This document shows, in pieces, positions 47,941-63,494 of a stretch of 64,000 nt of DNA (positions within the stretch are counted from its first letter, which is position 1; every line of letters starts with the position of its first letter). The notes beneath the pieces are model-generated. The model saw only the letters and a program-made list of their open reading frames with translations. It was not told the DNA's origin and searched no databases. The position numbers were made by a program, and so were the translations under genes. The stretch is from Medicago truncatula (Eukaryota; Streptophyta; Magnoliopsida; Fabales; Fabaceae): contig NC_053048.1 in the NCBI RefSeq assembly GCF_003473485.1, positions 50,465,755 to 50,529,754 on the forward strand. The letters run 5' to 3'.

Positions 47941-49429
47941 AGATCGCAAGTTGTTTAAGTATGTATCATCATAATTCATATTTTATCCTAATAATGTAAT
48001 CACATAAAAACTTTTTTTAATAGATCGCAAGTTGTTTTGATTTTTATCCGGGTATCACTTATTCGTTTCAATCATATATACAGGCATTCATGTTTCCTGT
48101 CAATATTGCTCATAAAAAGTGTTAATAAGTTATTAGATTGTGATTCATATTTGATGGTTGTCTCTTTTTTTCTCATATTTTAAAAAATGCAATTCATGTG
48201 CTGATATAACGACCTCTTGTGGATTTTCCTCTCAAACTTTTACTTAGCGGAATTATATCTCAACTTTTATTGGTCCCATTTTTTATCAGTATATTGTTTG
48301 TTAAAGTGAGTATATAGGATAATATGCAATTAAAAAAAACTTGTAACTCATCAATTTAATAATTTAAGTTTGGCGTTAATATAGTATTGAGTGAGAGAAT
48401 GGTAAATAGATATGGAATACGAAGAAAGAAAATGGCAGTTGAAAGATCAATGAAGAAAACAAATGTTTGACGTAGATTTTTTTATAATAACAATCATTGA
48501 AATATTTTTATTGATTCGGCAGCTTCATTAATACATAAATGAGTTCCAAATAAAAATTAAGGTCTAAGATTCAAGATAGAAGTTCAAGGGGTTAAACCTT
48601 TTATAAGATAGAAGATAGATTAATGATATCTTCTATTTCTAGAAGATAGAAAATATACATTTTTTTTTTCAAATGATAGAAAACTCTTGCCTAAGAATCT
48701 CTAAACTTTTGTTTTCAATGAGAAGTTTCGTTTTTAGAAGTGTCACTTAGGCACAATGCTTGTTTATTGATAACTCAAGTTTAGAAAATAGAAAATAGAT
48801 AGATATATAGATAGATAGAAGATGGATATAAATAATAGATAGATAAATGATAAATGATATAGTTTGACACTTTTTTCCTTCTTTTATCCAGATTATTTGA
48901 ACTATGCATATGATTGGCTTTATGATTCAAAAACTTAACTTATAATCAAATGTGGTTCAAAATTATTTTTTTTGACAAAATACATGATTTACACTTGAAA
49001 ATTCCAAAAATAAGAAAACTATAATTACTAATATAATTAAAATGAGAAATGGAAAAAGATGAAAAAATCAATTATCTCAATTATCTGTGGAAATATAAAA
49101 AGAAAAACTCAAGAAAATTTTCAAAATTACATTCAGTTTTACTCTTGAGTAGTTTTGTAGTTGATACTATGGCATTTTGTTTTGGTCGTTGTTATGACCA
49201 AGCTATTTTTTCTGGTAGATCATAACTTCTTTTTTTTTTTTTTTTATCTCTTTACATGTTATTCAAATACATATATCTTGTGCTTGGATTTGAGTTTTTC
49301 CAATACATCTTTGCCGATTTAAAAAAATATCCAATTCCTCTTGTCGAAGGCACAATATATAGATAAATAAATCCACATGAAACATATTATATCAGTCTAA
49401 TATAAGTTCTTATCACTCAATTCAGTTCA
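47941..49429. repeat. Gene-free region with a GATA-type microsatellite
   Basis: An ATAGATAGATA-rich stretch lies at about 48785-48865, and an AGAAGATAGA-rich one at 48590-48650. No gene is seen. Confidence 0.6.
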
Positions 49430-49724
49430 GAAGAAGTAGAAAATTACATTACATGATCATTATATTATTTTGCTACAAATCTAAATATATTCTACTTTGA
49501 CTTCATTTTTATTTCTTGAATTGCCTTCATATGCATTGAGTTGGAAGTCTTAGAGTCATATAAAAAAAATATTACAATCAAATATTTAAAAGAATTAAGA
49601 AATAACATCCTATCTTATATAAAAGAAAAATCGAGCAATGCAAATGAAGAGGAGGTGTAGAAATAAGATACATGTCCATAGGGTTATTTTGGCACAAATC
49701 TTACATTCTACTTTGATTGCCTTC

Positions 49725-50499
49725 TGTTGTGAATTCCGATCTCAAATCGTGTCACACCAATACGAAATATGATGTGTGGAGCAAAGGAGAGTGGTAACCA
49801 CCAACAAAGTGTGTGTGCAAGCAATAATCAACAAAAACAGCTAGATCTAATCTAGGAATCAAAGTGAAAAGCATAAAACACAAGCACAAGATAAAAGGAG
49901 AGGGAAGAGGAAAACAAAGACACCAAGAGATTGTTCACCCAGTTCGATCCAAACTTGACCTACTATGGAGGAGAGATTGTACTCTCCAATTCACTATCAA
50001 TGAGTTCTTACAAAAGAGATACAAAAAGAGTTACAAGAAATTAGATTTGACAAGTTCACAATGAACAACCCTAATTTCTACCCTTTTCCCAATCTCACCA
50101 AGACACTCGATGATTTTCTCTCTTCAAGGTGTTTCCCATGTTTCCCAAGCCAAGAGAAGCTCTAATCAAAGACTCTAAACCCTAGAGTTTCTCCCTTTGA
50201 TTTCCCAAGTTTCTCTCTCTTCCAACCCTTCTTCAAATCTGCACAGGAACACTTAAATACTAGCCCTCCACTGATAAAATCGTGTCACGATTGGTGCATC
50301 TGTCCCAAGGTACGACCAGTCCTTATCATGGAAACTTAACGAGCAAGTTTGCAAATCGTGTCACGATTTCCCACGATCGTGTCACGATTTGGCACCCTGC
50401 AAACCAGCTCACGGCATCACGAAATCGTGTCACGATGCCAAATTCGTGTCACGATTTCCCTGTTCTTCCAGACCACAAATTTGAAGCTAAATCTCAACA
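49725..50499 (+). mobile_element. Solo LTR (775 bp) of an LTR retrotransposon
   Basis: It starts TGTTGTGAATTCC and ends TCTCAACA, that is, the canonical TGTTG...CAACA ends. It is flanked by a perfect 5-bp TSD, CCTTC, at 49720-49724 and 50500-50504. There is no internal gag/pol, so it is a product of LTR-LTR recombination. It contains the phrase TTCACCCAGTTCGATCCAAA, common in plant retroelements, and five copies of a hyphenated palindrome near its 3' end. Confidence 0.88.
50278..50456. repeat. Five copies of AATCGTGTCACGATT in the solo LTR
   Basis: A 15-bp hyphenated palindrome (AATCGTG-T-CACGATT) occurs at 50278-50292, 50354-50368, 50375-50389, 50423-50437 and 50442-50456. The last three have one or two changes, and a half copy lies at 49746-49757. 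Spacing varies (76, 21, 48, 19 bp), so this is not a simple tandem array. Confidence 0.9.
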
Positions 50500-50540
50500 C
50501 CTTCATTAGTATTGAGTTCGAGTTCTTAGAGCCATAGAAT

Positions 50541-52826
50541 TTAAATTAGCCATAACAACGTAACAATAAAAAAATTGGCATTAAAATTGAAAGCATGCAA
50601 TTAAAAGAGTTAATAATAGAGTGGTCTCTTCCTTCAAAAAAAATAAAGTGGTCTCTTAGTCTAACAATATTTTTCCCGATTTTTAGCATGAGTGGTCAGT
50701 ACAAAAAAACACATATGAGTAGTGGGAGGAGCTTTAAAAATGAATATGGTAAAAGGAGTTACACAATTTTCGTGTAAATTTTTCTAGACTTCAATGATTC
50801 AAACAATTTTTACTTGAATAAATAGTCCTTTCACAACTAATTTGTTTACAATTGTTTTTAATGACATCTTATTTTTACCTTAATTTGTATCCTCTACTTT
50901 GAAGAGAGATATTTTAAGGGATAGACAAAACTCACCTCTTAAGCACCCCTTCAAATCTTCCTTACTTTATGAATATGAGCAATCGTTGTTTTGCTTCCTA
51001 ACACGAAGAAATTTAATAAGTCTATTAGTAGATCAAGAAAAATGCTCAACTTACCTAAAAAAATTATTAAAAAAAATGGATGAAAATAAAAAACATAAAA
51101 ATAATAAAAGTTTTATCACACAATGGTAGGAGTAAAATATTACGTACCTATCAAAGACAAATGAATAGAAAGAAAAAGAAATAAAGATAAATTAACATTC
51201 AGTGGTAGAATGTTAGAGTGAATAATGATGGAAAACAAAAATTTCAACATAACCACAACTACTATTGCAAATAAGAGTTGTTCTTTCTTCCAACAAAATT
51301 CTCCTATCTCCAAAGCCTGCACATACTATATGAAGAAAAAAAAGAAGGAATTCCATTGTAGAAAATGAAAGAAGGAAATATGAAAATGGAAGGGACAGAA
51401 AGAGACGTGGTTAGCAATCAAAGGGAAAATGAAATGGCCTGTATAGCACTCTTAGTTTTTTATATGCAAATAAAAATGATTAGAATATCTTGACAAAAAT
51501 AAAAAAGATTAGAATATCAAGAAGTAAAAAATGTAACCGATCATCCCAAACATAAAATATAACCGATGGATTTTTTTTAATAGGTCCATGAAGTATTAAT
51601 CATGCAACATGCATAAAGAAGTCAAATCAATGGAGAGTTAATTCGTAACCTATATGGGAAATGAAAATGAAAAATGGAATGTAAAACAAGCATGTATTAG
51701 AGCAAGCGTCAATCTTAGAGTGTAAGTCAAAAAAATTGGGAGCTTTGTTATAAAAATACATCAACAAAGTGTAGTTTAGAATACATATATATATATATAT
51801 ATATAGAGATAGAGATGAGTGCATCAAATAGAAAACTTTCTTAAGATTTGAATCATATGACCTTTTTTTTGAACAATTTGAATCATATGACCTTAATTAG
51901 ACAATTACAAGATTTTGACTGCACCCACCTCCGAATGCACCTAATTCAAATTCGTCTGAAACATGCATTCATTAACTTTAAAGATAACTTTGTTAAAGTT
52001 ACATTAGACTTTCCTTCGTAAACTCGCGGGAAATTTTTAAGAGTCTATTTAGTCTCAATTTTTACATTTGTTTGTTAATTTGATTTTGTTCATGTCGCAT
52101 GTTTGCTTAATAGTTAAATTAATATTTTAAATTATTCTTGTTCAAAAAAATATTTTAAATTATTAACTTTTTTTTTTGAAAGATATTTTAAATTATTAAT
52201 GAATCTATTATATTATATTATATAAGATCATCCACAATGCAACACTCCATTTGGGGTGCTTAAACGGATCTCGACTGTACACATCATTCTTTTTATAATT
52301 AATACTGAATAAACATTCAATCTCTCCAACTCAGCACCTCAAAATAATTATGAATTGGGTCTCAACAATAACTCTAGATCATTAAATTTTAACAATAATT
52401 TATATACTCATTCATAATTATATAATTTTAAAATATTGAAGTAATTTTATTATAAATTATAAAAAAAAGAGATAATTTTTTTAATACTTCAAGAAACTAT
52501 TATTTGCAATTATAATATAATTTATTTTTTAATATTAAAATAATATAATATTTGAATATAGAGAAAATAAAATTAATTGTACTTATGGGACCCATGAGCA
52601 ATAGAAGAGGGTAAGAGAGGGTACCTATAAAAACAATCATTTTGATAAACACCATATTTATTGGTGTCATAATAGGGGTGTCTATATAACATTGTGTTAA
52701 ATAGGGGAAGTACTTTAAAAGTCATATAAGTAAAATTTACAAGAAATTTTGTTTAGGCAAAAGCGAGTTTAATTTTTTTTTTTTGAAGGATAAGCGAATT
52801 TACTTAAATTTTCGATTTTAACATCC
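50541..52826. other. Gene-free AT-rich region
   Basis: An (AT)n run lies at 51787-51804. A possible MITE lies at about 52228-52705 (left CATCCACAATGCAACACTCC, right GGGGTGTCTATATAACATTG), but its ends are too imperfect to be sure. No gene is seen. Confidence 0.4.
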
Positions 52827-52834
52827 TTCACAAT

Positions 52835-53406
52835 TAGGCATGGCAATGGGACGAGGTGGGGACGGGTTTTACCTTCCCCGTTCCCATACCCGATTCTCAT
52901 ATACTTACCTGTTACCCTACCCATACTCAACGGGATGACAAATTGAATCTCATCCCCGTCCCCGACAGGTTCGGGTATCCCCACTCCATCCCCATCCCCA
53001 TATCGAATAATTTTTTTTAATAAAAAATAGAAGTTTTTTTGCATCCCCAAGAGCAACGTTGTAATACATTATCCAACAATATGCTCACTTTAAAATTTGT
53101 TAGACGGAATGATTTAGTTGATCTTTTAAATATCAATGGTAGTTTTTATTAATATGACAATTATCAAACAAAATAACATACAAAATAACATGACATATCA
53201 ACATAAAATAATTTTTTACATTTGGGACGAGTATAGGTATGGGTTCAGGGTGGGTGCCTATATACCCGTTACCCGTCTCATACCCATGTTTTGAAATCGG
53301 GGAAAACCCATACTTATACCCAAACCCAGTCAAAACGGGGAAAACCCATCAAATTGGGTTTGGTTCAGACGGGTAACCGCGGATATGAATTTTATTGCCA
53401 TGCCTA
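52835..53406. mobile_element. hAT-type MITE (572 bp)
   Basis: Its ends are TAGGCATGGCAA and TTGCCATGCCTA (perfect 12-bp TIR). It is flanked by a perfect 8-bp TSD, TTCACAAT, at 52827-52834 and 53407-53414. An 8-bp TSD with a TAGGCATGGCAA terminus indicates the hAT superfamily. The interior is rich in GGGTA/TACCC words (TACCCGTTACCCGT, GGTATCCCCACTCCATCCCC). Confidence 0.9.
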
Positions 53407-53414
53407 TTCACAAT

Positions 53415-53941
53415 GAACTCTTACTCTAATTATACAAAAAAGGCTACGTAAATCAATCAAACAACGTAATAATATTTTATTATATATCTAATCGTTAAAA
53501 CGGAACGGACAGCAAATTAAAATTGGAACCTAGGTCTGGTTTGGGGGTAGATAAGTTAAAGACAGTTTATTAGTCAATAAAACTGCATTTTTATTGCCTT
53601 ATACCACAAAATGGCAGTGAATTGAACAAACAGAGTCGTAGAAAATTAAAAGAAAATGTCACATCTCTTGTAAATACACACACACACACACAGCAATCGA
53701 ATTGGAGAAGCTAACACATTGAAAACCAAAAAAAATAAAAAAACAAGTCATGGTCATGGATGCACAGCCCTCTCAACAGTAACGTAACAATCCAAAAAAC
53801 AAAAACAATAGTAATAAAAACAAGTTGCATTGCATTGGCAAATTTCTACTAAAAACAAAGAAACAGCAATCAATTCAGGTTCTGTAGCATACTGTTGACT
53901 TGACTCTTTTGTCCTTTGTTTCAGTACTATTCATTTCACTT
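53415..53941. other. 3' flank of the Cys-rich protein gene
   Basis: A (CA)n run lies at 53678-53692. It probably includes the 3' UTR of the minus-strand gene. No other gene is seen. Confidence 0.45.
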
Positions 53942-54493
53942 TCAATGTGACGATGATTGAATCAATTCATGAATTTGTGGAGATTGAGATTCAGATTGAG
54001 ATTGAGATTGAGATGATTCTCTTCTTGAAAAACTTCTCCAAAACCCAGCACTATAAAATCTCTCCCACATCTCTTTCTCAAGAGCAATAGCATCATCATC
54101 TTCAGATGAATATTCAAGTCTTTTTATATCTGAAGAACCGTCGTTTACACACATTGGAGAAACACGAATTACACCGTTAACGTAGTTTATATCACAACAA
54201 CCACAATAACAGTTGCGTCGTTTAGGTTGCAACAAACCATCTTTGATAACCCTTCTACGCCGTCGTTTTCGGAGCATTTTCCGGCAAAGACCCGCCGGAA
54301 TTTTGTAAACTGCTAAGAGAAGAAAATGTGCTAAACCACATGGACAACAACAGCACACCGCTACACACTCCGCCGCCGTGCCTCCGACGACTTCTCCAAC
54401 TGCACAACCCTTCTTTGATGACTGGATTTCAAGTAAAGGTTGTCGCCGCCGGGTAATTGACGCCGTTTGCCGGAGAACTATCTTGTTTGACAT
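53942..54493 (-). CDS. Plant-specific protein with CCCCPCGL motif, unknown function
   Basis: A single exon of 183 residues starts at MSNKIVL. An in-frame upstream ATG exists at 54652, but the added segment is Phe/Ser/Pro-rich and leader-like, so the later start is preferred. The order is a basic N-terminus, VGGTAAECVAVCCCCPCG (about 36-53), a hydrophobic helix LAHFLLLAVYKIPAGL (54-69), a strongly basic RKMLRKRRRRR (71-81), Cys residues YCGCC, an acidic stretch, and a Ser/Gln repeat tail (SQSQSQSESQS, 161-171) from a GATTGA microsatellite. It resembles a small family of uncharacterised plant proteins with a conserved ECxAVCCCCPCG block. The Cys cluster beside a hydrophobic segment could be palmitoylated, which is inference. 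No function is assigned. Confidence 0.75.
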   Translation of the reverse strand: MSNKIVLRQTASITRRRQPLLEIQSSKKGCAVGEVVGGTAAECVAVCCCCPCGLAHFLLLAVYKIPAGLCRKMLRKRRRRRVIKDGLLQPKRRNCYCGCCDINYVNGVIRVSPMCVNDGSSDIKRLEYSSEDDDAIALEKEMWERFYSAGFWRSFSRRESSQSQSQSESQSPQIHELIQSSSH

Positions 54494-56655
54494 TTCCTTG
54501 GGTTTTCTTGAGAAACGTTGAAAATGGACAAGTTTCCTTGGGTTGAGGAAAAATGATGAAATGGATGATGGGGTGTGGATCTTTAAAAAAAAAAAATGAA
54601 GGATCCACACCCTTGTTTGATGAATGTTAGAGCAAAAACTTGAGTTCTTCAATCATGGCAAAGAAAGAAAGATGAAAAATAATGGTGTGTTGAGGTTGAA
54701 AAAGTGTTATAAAGAAGGAAGAAAAAAAAGGGTTTGAGGTGGTGAAAACTAATTTTAGGAATTAGGGTGTGGCGTCCTACAAATGTGGGACAACAGAGTA
54801 AGCTAAAGAGATGTGGAAGGAAATTTGGTTTTTGATATTTTTATGTATTTTTTGTTGAGTTGGGAAAATTGGTGTGATGTGAAGGGCATTACTCAATTTT
54901 TATTTTTATTCTCTTACTTACGTAATTAGCCAAAGCCTAATCATTCATTCATTCATTTAGATTTTTTTAACTAGAAAATCACTACGTGGGGGAACTCAAA
55001 TGAAAGAGGGGAAAGAAACAGAAAAGATTAAAGAATGGGTTATGTACAAGTGGACTTTGAGATAACCTATCAACAAATAAAACAATGAGTCAAAGAAATG
55101 AACAAATATAACGTCCTTATCTTTTGCAATTCCACGTCTACCACGCGTCCCGGTTTGGTCCCCGAATTAATTAATTTTTTAGAGAAACTTGTTCATCTTT
55201 AAATATCATTTACGTCTTTAAAAAAAATATATATCATTTACATAACCAAAAATATCATATAAAAATAGAAATATAGCATCGAAAAATAATGAAAAGTCAA
55301 AAATACTACTTTTATCTTCATTAATAATTGCCCTAACGGCCATAGCCAGCAACATAACGATGTTTACACACGAAAAAAAATCAACTCTTTCTAGTAATCT
55401 CTCCTCTATATTATGTATTGAGTGTGACTTGAGTTTGAATGACCAAAATGAACATATCCTCTTTTTGACAAGTTGGAGAACAGATGGATGGGGAGAGACT
55501 TATGGTGGGCTAACAAAAATGAAATATATTTAGCAAGACTATTTTAATAAATTTGATATGATATATTTGATTATTTTATTCTCTTCATTAATCTGTGTGC
55601 AAAAACATTAAACCAAATCCATTAAAAATGGATGGAACATTTTTTCTCCTTCCCGTATATAATGCTATTTCAAGCGAAACAAAAGCTCACGAAGGCCTCG
55701 CGAATTGATTGCTACCACCAGATCTCACTTGGTGCAAATCATGAACCGTTGGATAAAAGGAAGGGAGATACTGCAGTTACCAGGATAAGGCTCGTGATAT
55801 TTTCACTTTGTAATTTGCCGCTCGAAGTAGCTTTTTTATTTTTTATTTTTTATTATAACATGATGAATGTAACTCGTTGAAAATAGAAACTTTACCGATG
55901 GAGTCGAGCCTTTCTTAACATTCTGAATTCTACAAGTGAAAAGTCCTATAATTTCAAAACATAAAATCAATTTTTTTATTTTTTTTTTATTTTAAGTAAT
56001 GATCATTTTAGTCCCTAAATATGTAATAAATAGTCACAATAATTCGTCGATATATCAAAATTTTAAAATAGTATTTGATCCTACACTATGTCAGTCTAAA
56101 TAGTCATTAAAATGTTCCATTAATATTATAATATTATTCATTTAATATACTTACTTAATATATTAAATGACTATTATTTATAATTACTCGTCAAATATTC
56201 AAACACCAAAATGATTATTAGCCTATCTTTTTTCGTTGCTTGAATCCTGGATGAAATTTCGAGTTGTGGTTGTTTATATCGTGGCTCTCCACAAGTACGA
56301 TTACGTGGATTTTACTTCGATTACTGAATTATTTAAATAACCAAGCGAAAAATATGCATAATATATAGACTATATCCAATGTGGGAACCCTTAAACAATA
56401 GTCAATAATTCTCTTCTGAACATTATAAGTGTAACTGAAAATAATACAAGCTTTGAGTTTTCATCAATGGATTTTCTTTCTCTTCAATCCATCACCAAGT
56501 TTCTTAGTCACCGATACCTTTCATTTTAATTTGAAATTTTTAAAATAAAAATTTATTTTAGGTTTTTTAGCTAAAAATCTATTTGGACTTGTCGCATTAG
56601 TACCATGAAAGACACGTCAACATCATAACTTTCACAAGAATATATAGATTCATAT
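54494..56655. other. Intergenic region
   Basis: Includes the promoter of the minus-strand Cys-rich gene (54494-55000). A GC-richer patch with an 82-residue frame lies at 55640-55800. It reads ASRIDCYHQISLGANHEP and may be a scrap of a retroelement or organellar DNA. It is not assignable. Confidence 0.4.
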
Positions 56656-56658
56656 GAC

Positions 56659-57040
56659 TTAATTACATGTTTGGTCTCTTATGTTTATTTCAAGTTTTAA
56701 GTTAATTCATTATGTTTTAAAAGTTTCAAGTTGATTCTTATATTTTAAATGTTTCAAGTTGGTCCAAAACGTTAATCACATCTATATAAGTTAGCAACTT
56801 CCATCACTTAATCGTTTAAATATCTGAGTTGAAAATATGGGTTCTGGAATTTGACTTATTTACAAAATCAGTTTAAAAACATTTTTTACTTTTATTTGTT
56901 TTATTAAACTCAATATCACGTGGTGGAATAAACTAACTTATTTTAAGATAGATAATGTTTTGGATCAACTTGAAACTTTTAAAACATAAAAGATCATCTT
57001 AAAACTTAAAATAAACATAAGAGATCAAACATACAATTAA
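56659..57040. mobile_element. MITE with long TIRs (382 bp)
   Basis: The left arm (TTAATTACATGTTTGGTCTC, then TTATGTTTATTTCAAGTTTT) is inverted at the right end (AAAACTTAAAATAAACATAA, then GAGATCAAACATACAATTAA). The TIR is about 100 bp. The TSD is not clear. Confidence 0.75.
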
Positions 57041-58991
57041 ACCAATTGATATCAATGATATATCGTTTTCATTTTTTATAGGAAAAATTTATATATATAG
57101 TTGAGTTCATTTTGGTTTAGAACAAGAATATGAAGTTCGATCCAAATTATTTTTACTAACAAAGATATAAAATATCTAATAAAAATTAGTGATTGTGCAA
57201 ATTTTAAATCAGTTCGCATGTTTTTTTTATTCTAATCAATTTGTAGTTTTTATATGGATTGATATGAATACTAATACAATAACTGTGTTTAGTAAAAAAA
57301 AAAAAAAAAAAACGTGTTTAGTAAAAAAAATGGATGAGAAAACAAAATATCAAATCTTTGATATATATTAAACAGGCAGACAAGTATATGGGTATGTAGC
57401 TAAGATTGTAGCATGCGAGAGGTAGAAGGATTGATGCTCCGCATTTCCCTAAAAAGATTGAAATATTGAAAAAATTGTCAAAGTGCATAACACTTGAAAA
57501 TAATTTTATTGACTAAAACTGATAACGATATATTTTTAATGGCAACTACTCATTAACAAAAGGTGGATAGAGGTATCCATGGTGATTAATACCAATCAAA
57601 ATAATTTATTTATCTTTTACTATCCATCTTTTATTGATGGATAAATAAGAATTTACCTATATTTTTTACGCAAAAGTTGATAACAATATTTGAAGATACA
57701 TTCCCCTCCTTTACTTTTTGGAGAAAAAAATGAAACGAAATGTCCATTTATGCGCATGAATTTATATTTATCACACTACCACTTACATTTATATGTTTCG
57801 TTTTAGGCCGAGATGATCACTAGATTGAAGTTTTAACCAAGTCAAAAATATATTACTTTAACGTTTTAACCAAGTCAAAAATATATTACTTTAACGTTTT
57901 TTTTGTGTTTTGAAATGAATTTCGAATTCCATTTGTATATATGCAAACACACATAAATTCAAGTTACTTCAATGTAAAAAAAATAAAAAAAATCAATTGT
58001 CTAGACGTCATATAAGTATATGAGACTTTCGAGATACACGAAAACTCCATTCAATTCTTGATGGAAACAGAGTTTTTGTAAATTCTCCCCGAAATTGGAA
58101 GATCATTTTCCATTAGCTAAAATTTCATTCCCTAATTCAATCATACCCTTTTAAAAAACAATCATATTCAAAAGGGTAAAGTACATTCACCTCAATTGAG
58201 TTTTTTTTTTTATAAAAATAACACGAAAACTCTCTTTAGCTTTTGACTAGACATTAAACTCCTTTATTTATTTCTTCCACGGACACTCAATCCCCTTAAA
58301 GGATAACACCATTGATGATCTGATAACACTCATAACTAGACATTCATTAATATTAATATCTCCTATGTTCAAAGGTAGAGGTGCAATTATTTGGATAATC
58401 TATTGCTGATCATTTTATGATACTTTGCAGCATTCTACTGCTATTGATTTGCTTTTGCATGGTGTTTTAGTCGGAACCATTTTTAAGGCCCTTTGATGTT
58501 TGTTAAGAAATTTAAACCCAAGGTTGAAAAGTCATTATTAAAAGAGAAATATATACTACGTCATATATTTACTCTATATAAACTAGAAATATGATTGAAT
58601 TCTAGTAAAGATAGCTTTGTTAAAAAAAAAATGGCTTCAATCATAAACCAATTATCTTCATTTTAATAGTTATTTTATTTTGCTTTTTAAAATCAATTTC
58701 ACAAACCATAGAATCAATTCTACTGGAAACATTTCTTTTCAACTAATTTCCTCTACCTTTTTTTTTTTTTTTTGGTTAACTTGGTCTGCATAGCAGCTAG
58801 ATTTAATACTGTTAATAACTTTGGTTAACCGAGTGTGTTTGATTGAGTATTTTCATCGAGTTCTAATAAAGTGTCACTCAGTAAAACTGGTCTTCAGTGG
58901 TTTTTCTATGCCATAACCAATTATTTTTACAATAAACTTTACACATAACAAACCCAAAAATAAAATACACACATGACAACAAGACTAACAA
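57041..58991. other. Intergenic region downstream of the aminotransferase
   Basis: A 36-bp unit (TTTTAACCAAGTCAAAAATA) is doubled in tandem at 57831-57902. A poly-A run at 57295-57311 is followed by a repeated GTGTTTAGTAAAAAAA. The segment from about 58690 is the 3' flank copied at 63495. No gene is seen. Confidence 0.5.
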
Positions 58992-62639
<3,648 letters not shown>

Positions 62640-62648
62640 TAAATAAAA

Positions 62649-62993
62649 GGCTAAAGTGTATTTTTCGTCTTTTAAGTTTTAAAATGTTGCGATTTTAACC
62701 CCTTATTAAAAAATGAAAATTTTACTCCTTCATTTTACAAAACGTTACAAAGCTGCTGAGAAGACGCCACGTGTCTCAAAACAGGGTGTCAAAATTGAAA
62801 CTTTTTGTAAAGATAAAGGGTCAGAAGAGTTTATTTTCCTAAAGATAGAGGGTTAAAAGAGCATATTTTCATGAAGTTAGAGAGTCAAAAGAGCGTATTT
62901 CCCTAAAAATAGAGGGCAAAGATTTCATTTTTTTAATAGGAGGCCAAAATCGCAACATTTTAAAACTTAGTGGACGAAAAGTGCACTTCAGCC
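62649..62993. mobile_element. MULE-type MITE (345 bp)
   Basis: TIRs of about 75 bp (GGCTAAAGTGTATTTTTCGT; inverse ACGAAAAGTGCACTTCAGCC; both with TTTTAAAATGTTGCGATTTT) are flanked by a perfect 9-bp TSD, TAAATAAAA, at 62640-62648 and 62994-63002. Inside are four tandem-like units of about 34 bp (AGAGGGTYAAAAGAGCRTAT) at 62815-62935. Confidence 0.9.
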
Positions 62994-63002
62994 TAAATAA
63001 AA

Positions 63003-63494
63003 CTATGTCGTAGCTATTTCGTTGGTTTTTGTGTTAACCCTTAGGTTCTTAAGAGAAGATCTTCAAATAATTTAAAGTTTAAACTCAAGGTAAATAAAGT
63101 ATGACTAAAAATTGTTTCACGTTGAAATTGAATCCTGGTTGTTGATTATGAAATGGAAAATTTGGATAAAAAATCGGATGTTTAAAACTATGATCTTAAC
63201 GAGTTGTTACTTTTATTTTTGAAGGAATGATATATTGTTTTTTTTTTACTAAAGCATACTTATCTAAAAAATTGTATGAAAGATACAATTTAGCATCAAC
63301 TCCAACTCATAAGGCTAATTCATGGATTTCTGCATTAACTTGCCTCCTAGAAAACTCATTGAATATGAATAATTTTTGTTTGTTTTTGGTTTTGAAGGAA
63401 TGAATAATTTTTGTTTGTTTATGTTTTTGAAGGAATAATTGATTTTGTTTAGATAGTTAAAGTATAATCATATATAAAATGAAAATATACACAC
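63003..63494. other. Spacer, no gene seen
   Basis: A short direct repeat, GAATAATTTTTGTTTGTTT, occurs at about 63366 and 63402. Nothing else can be supported. Confidence 0.4.

Larger units (their letters stand above)
49430..50540. repeat. Ancient tandem duplication carrying the solo LTR
   Basis: Copy A (about 49430-49563: ACAAATCTAAATATATTCTA, then TTGCCTTCATATGCATTGAG, then CTTAGAGTCATA) and copy B (49650-49724 plus 50500-50540: ACAAATCTTACATTCTACTT, TTGCCTTC/ATTAGTATTGAG, CTTAGAGCCATA) are diverged direct repeats. The LTR is inserted in copy B, so copy A shows the empty site. Confidence 0.75.

Noticed and set aside
55640-55800. Possible organellar or retroelement insert
   Set aside because: It is richer in GC and has a phrase like a reverse transcriptase (IDCYHQI), but no second motif supports it and no boundary is visible.
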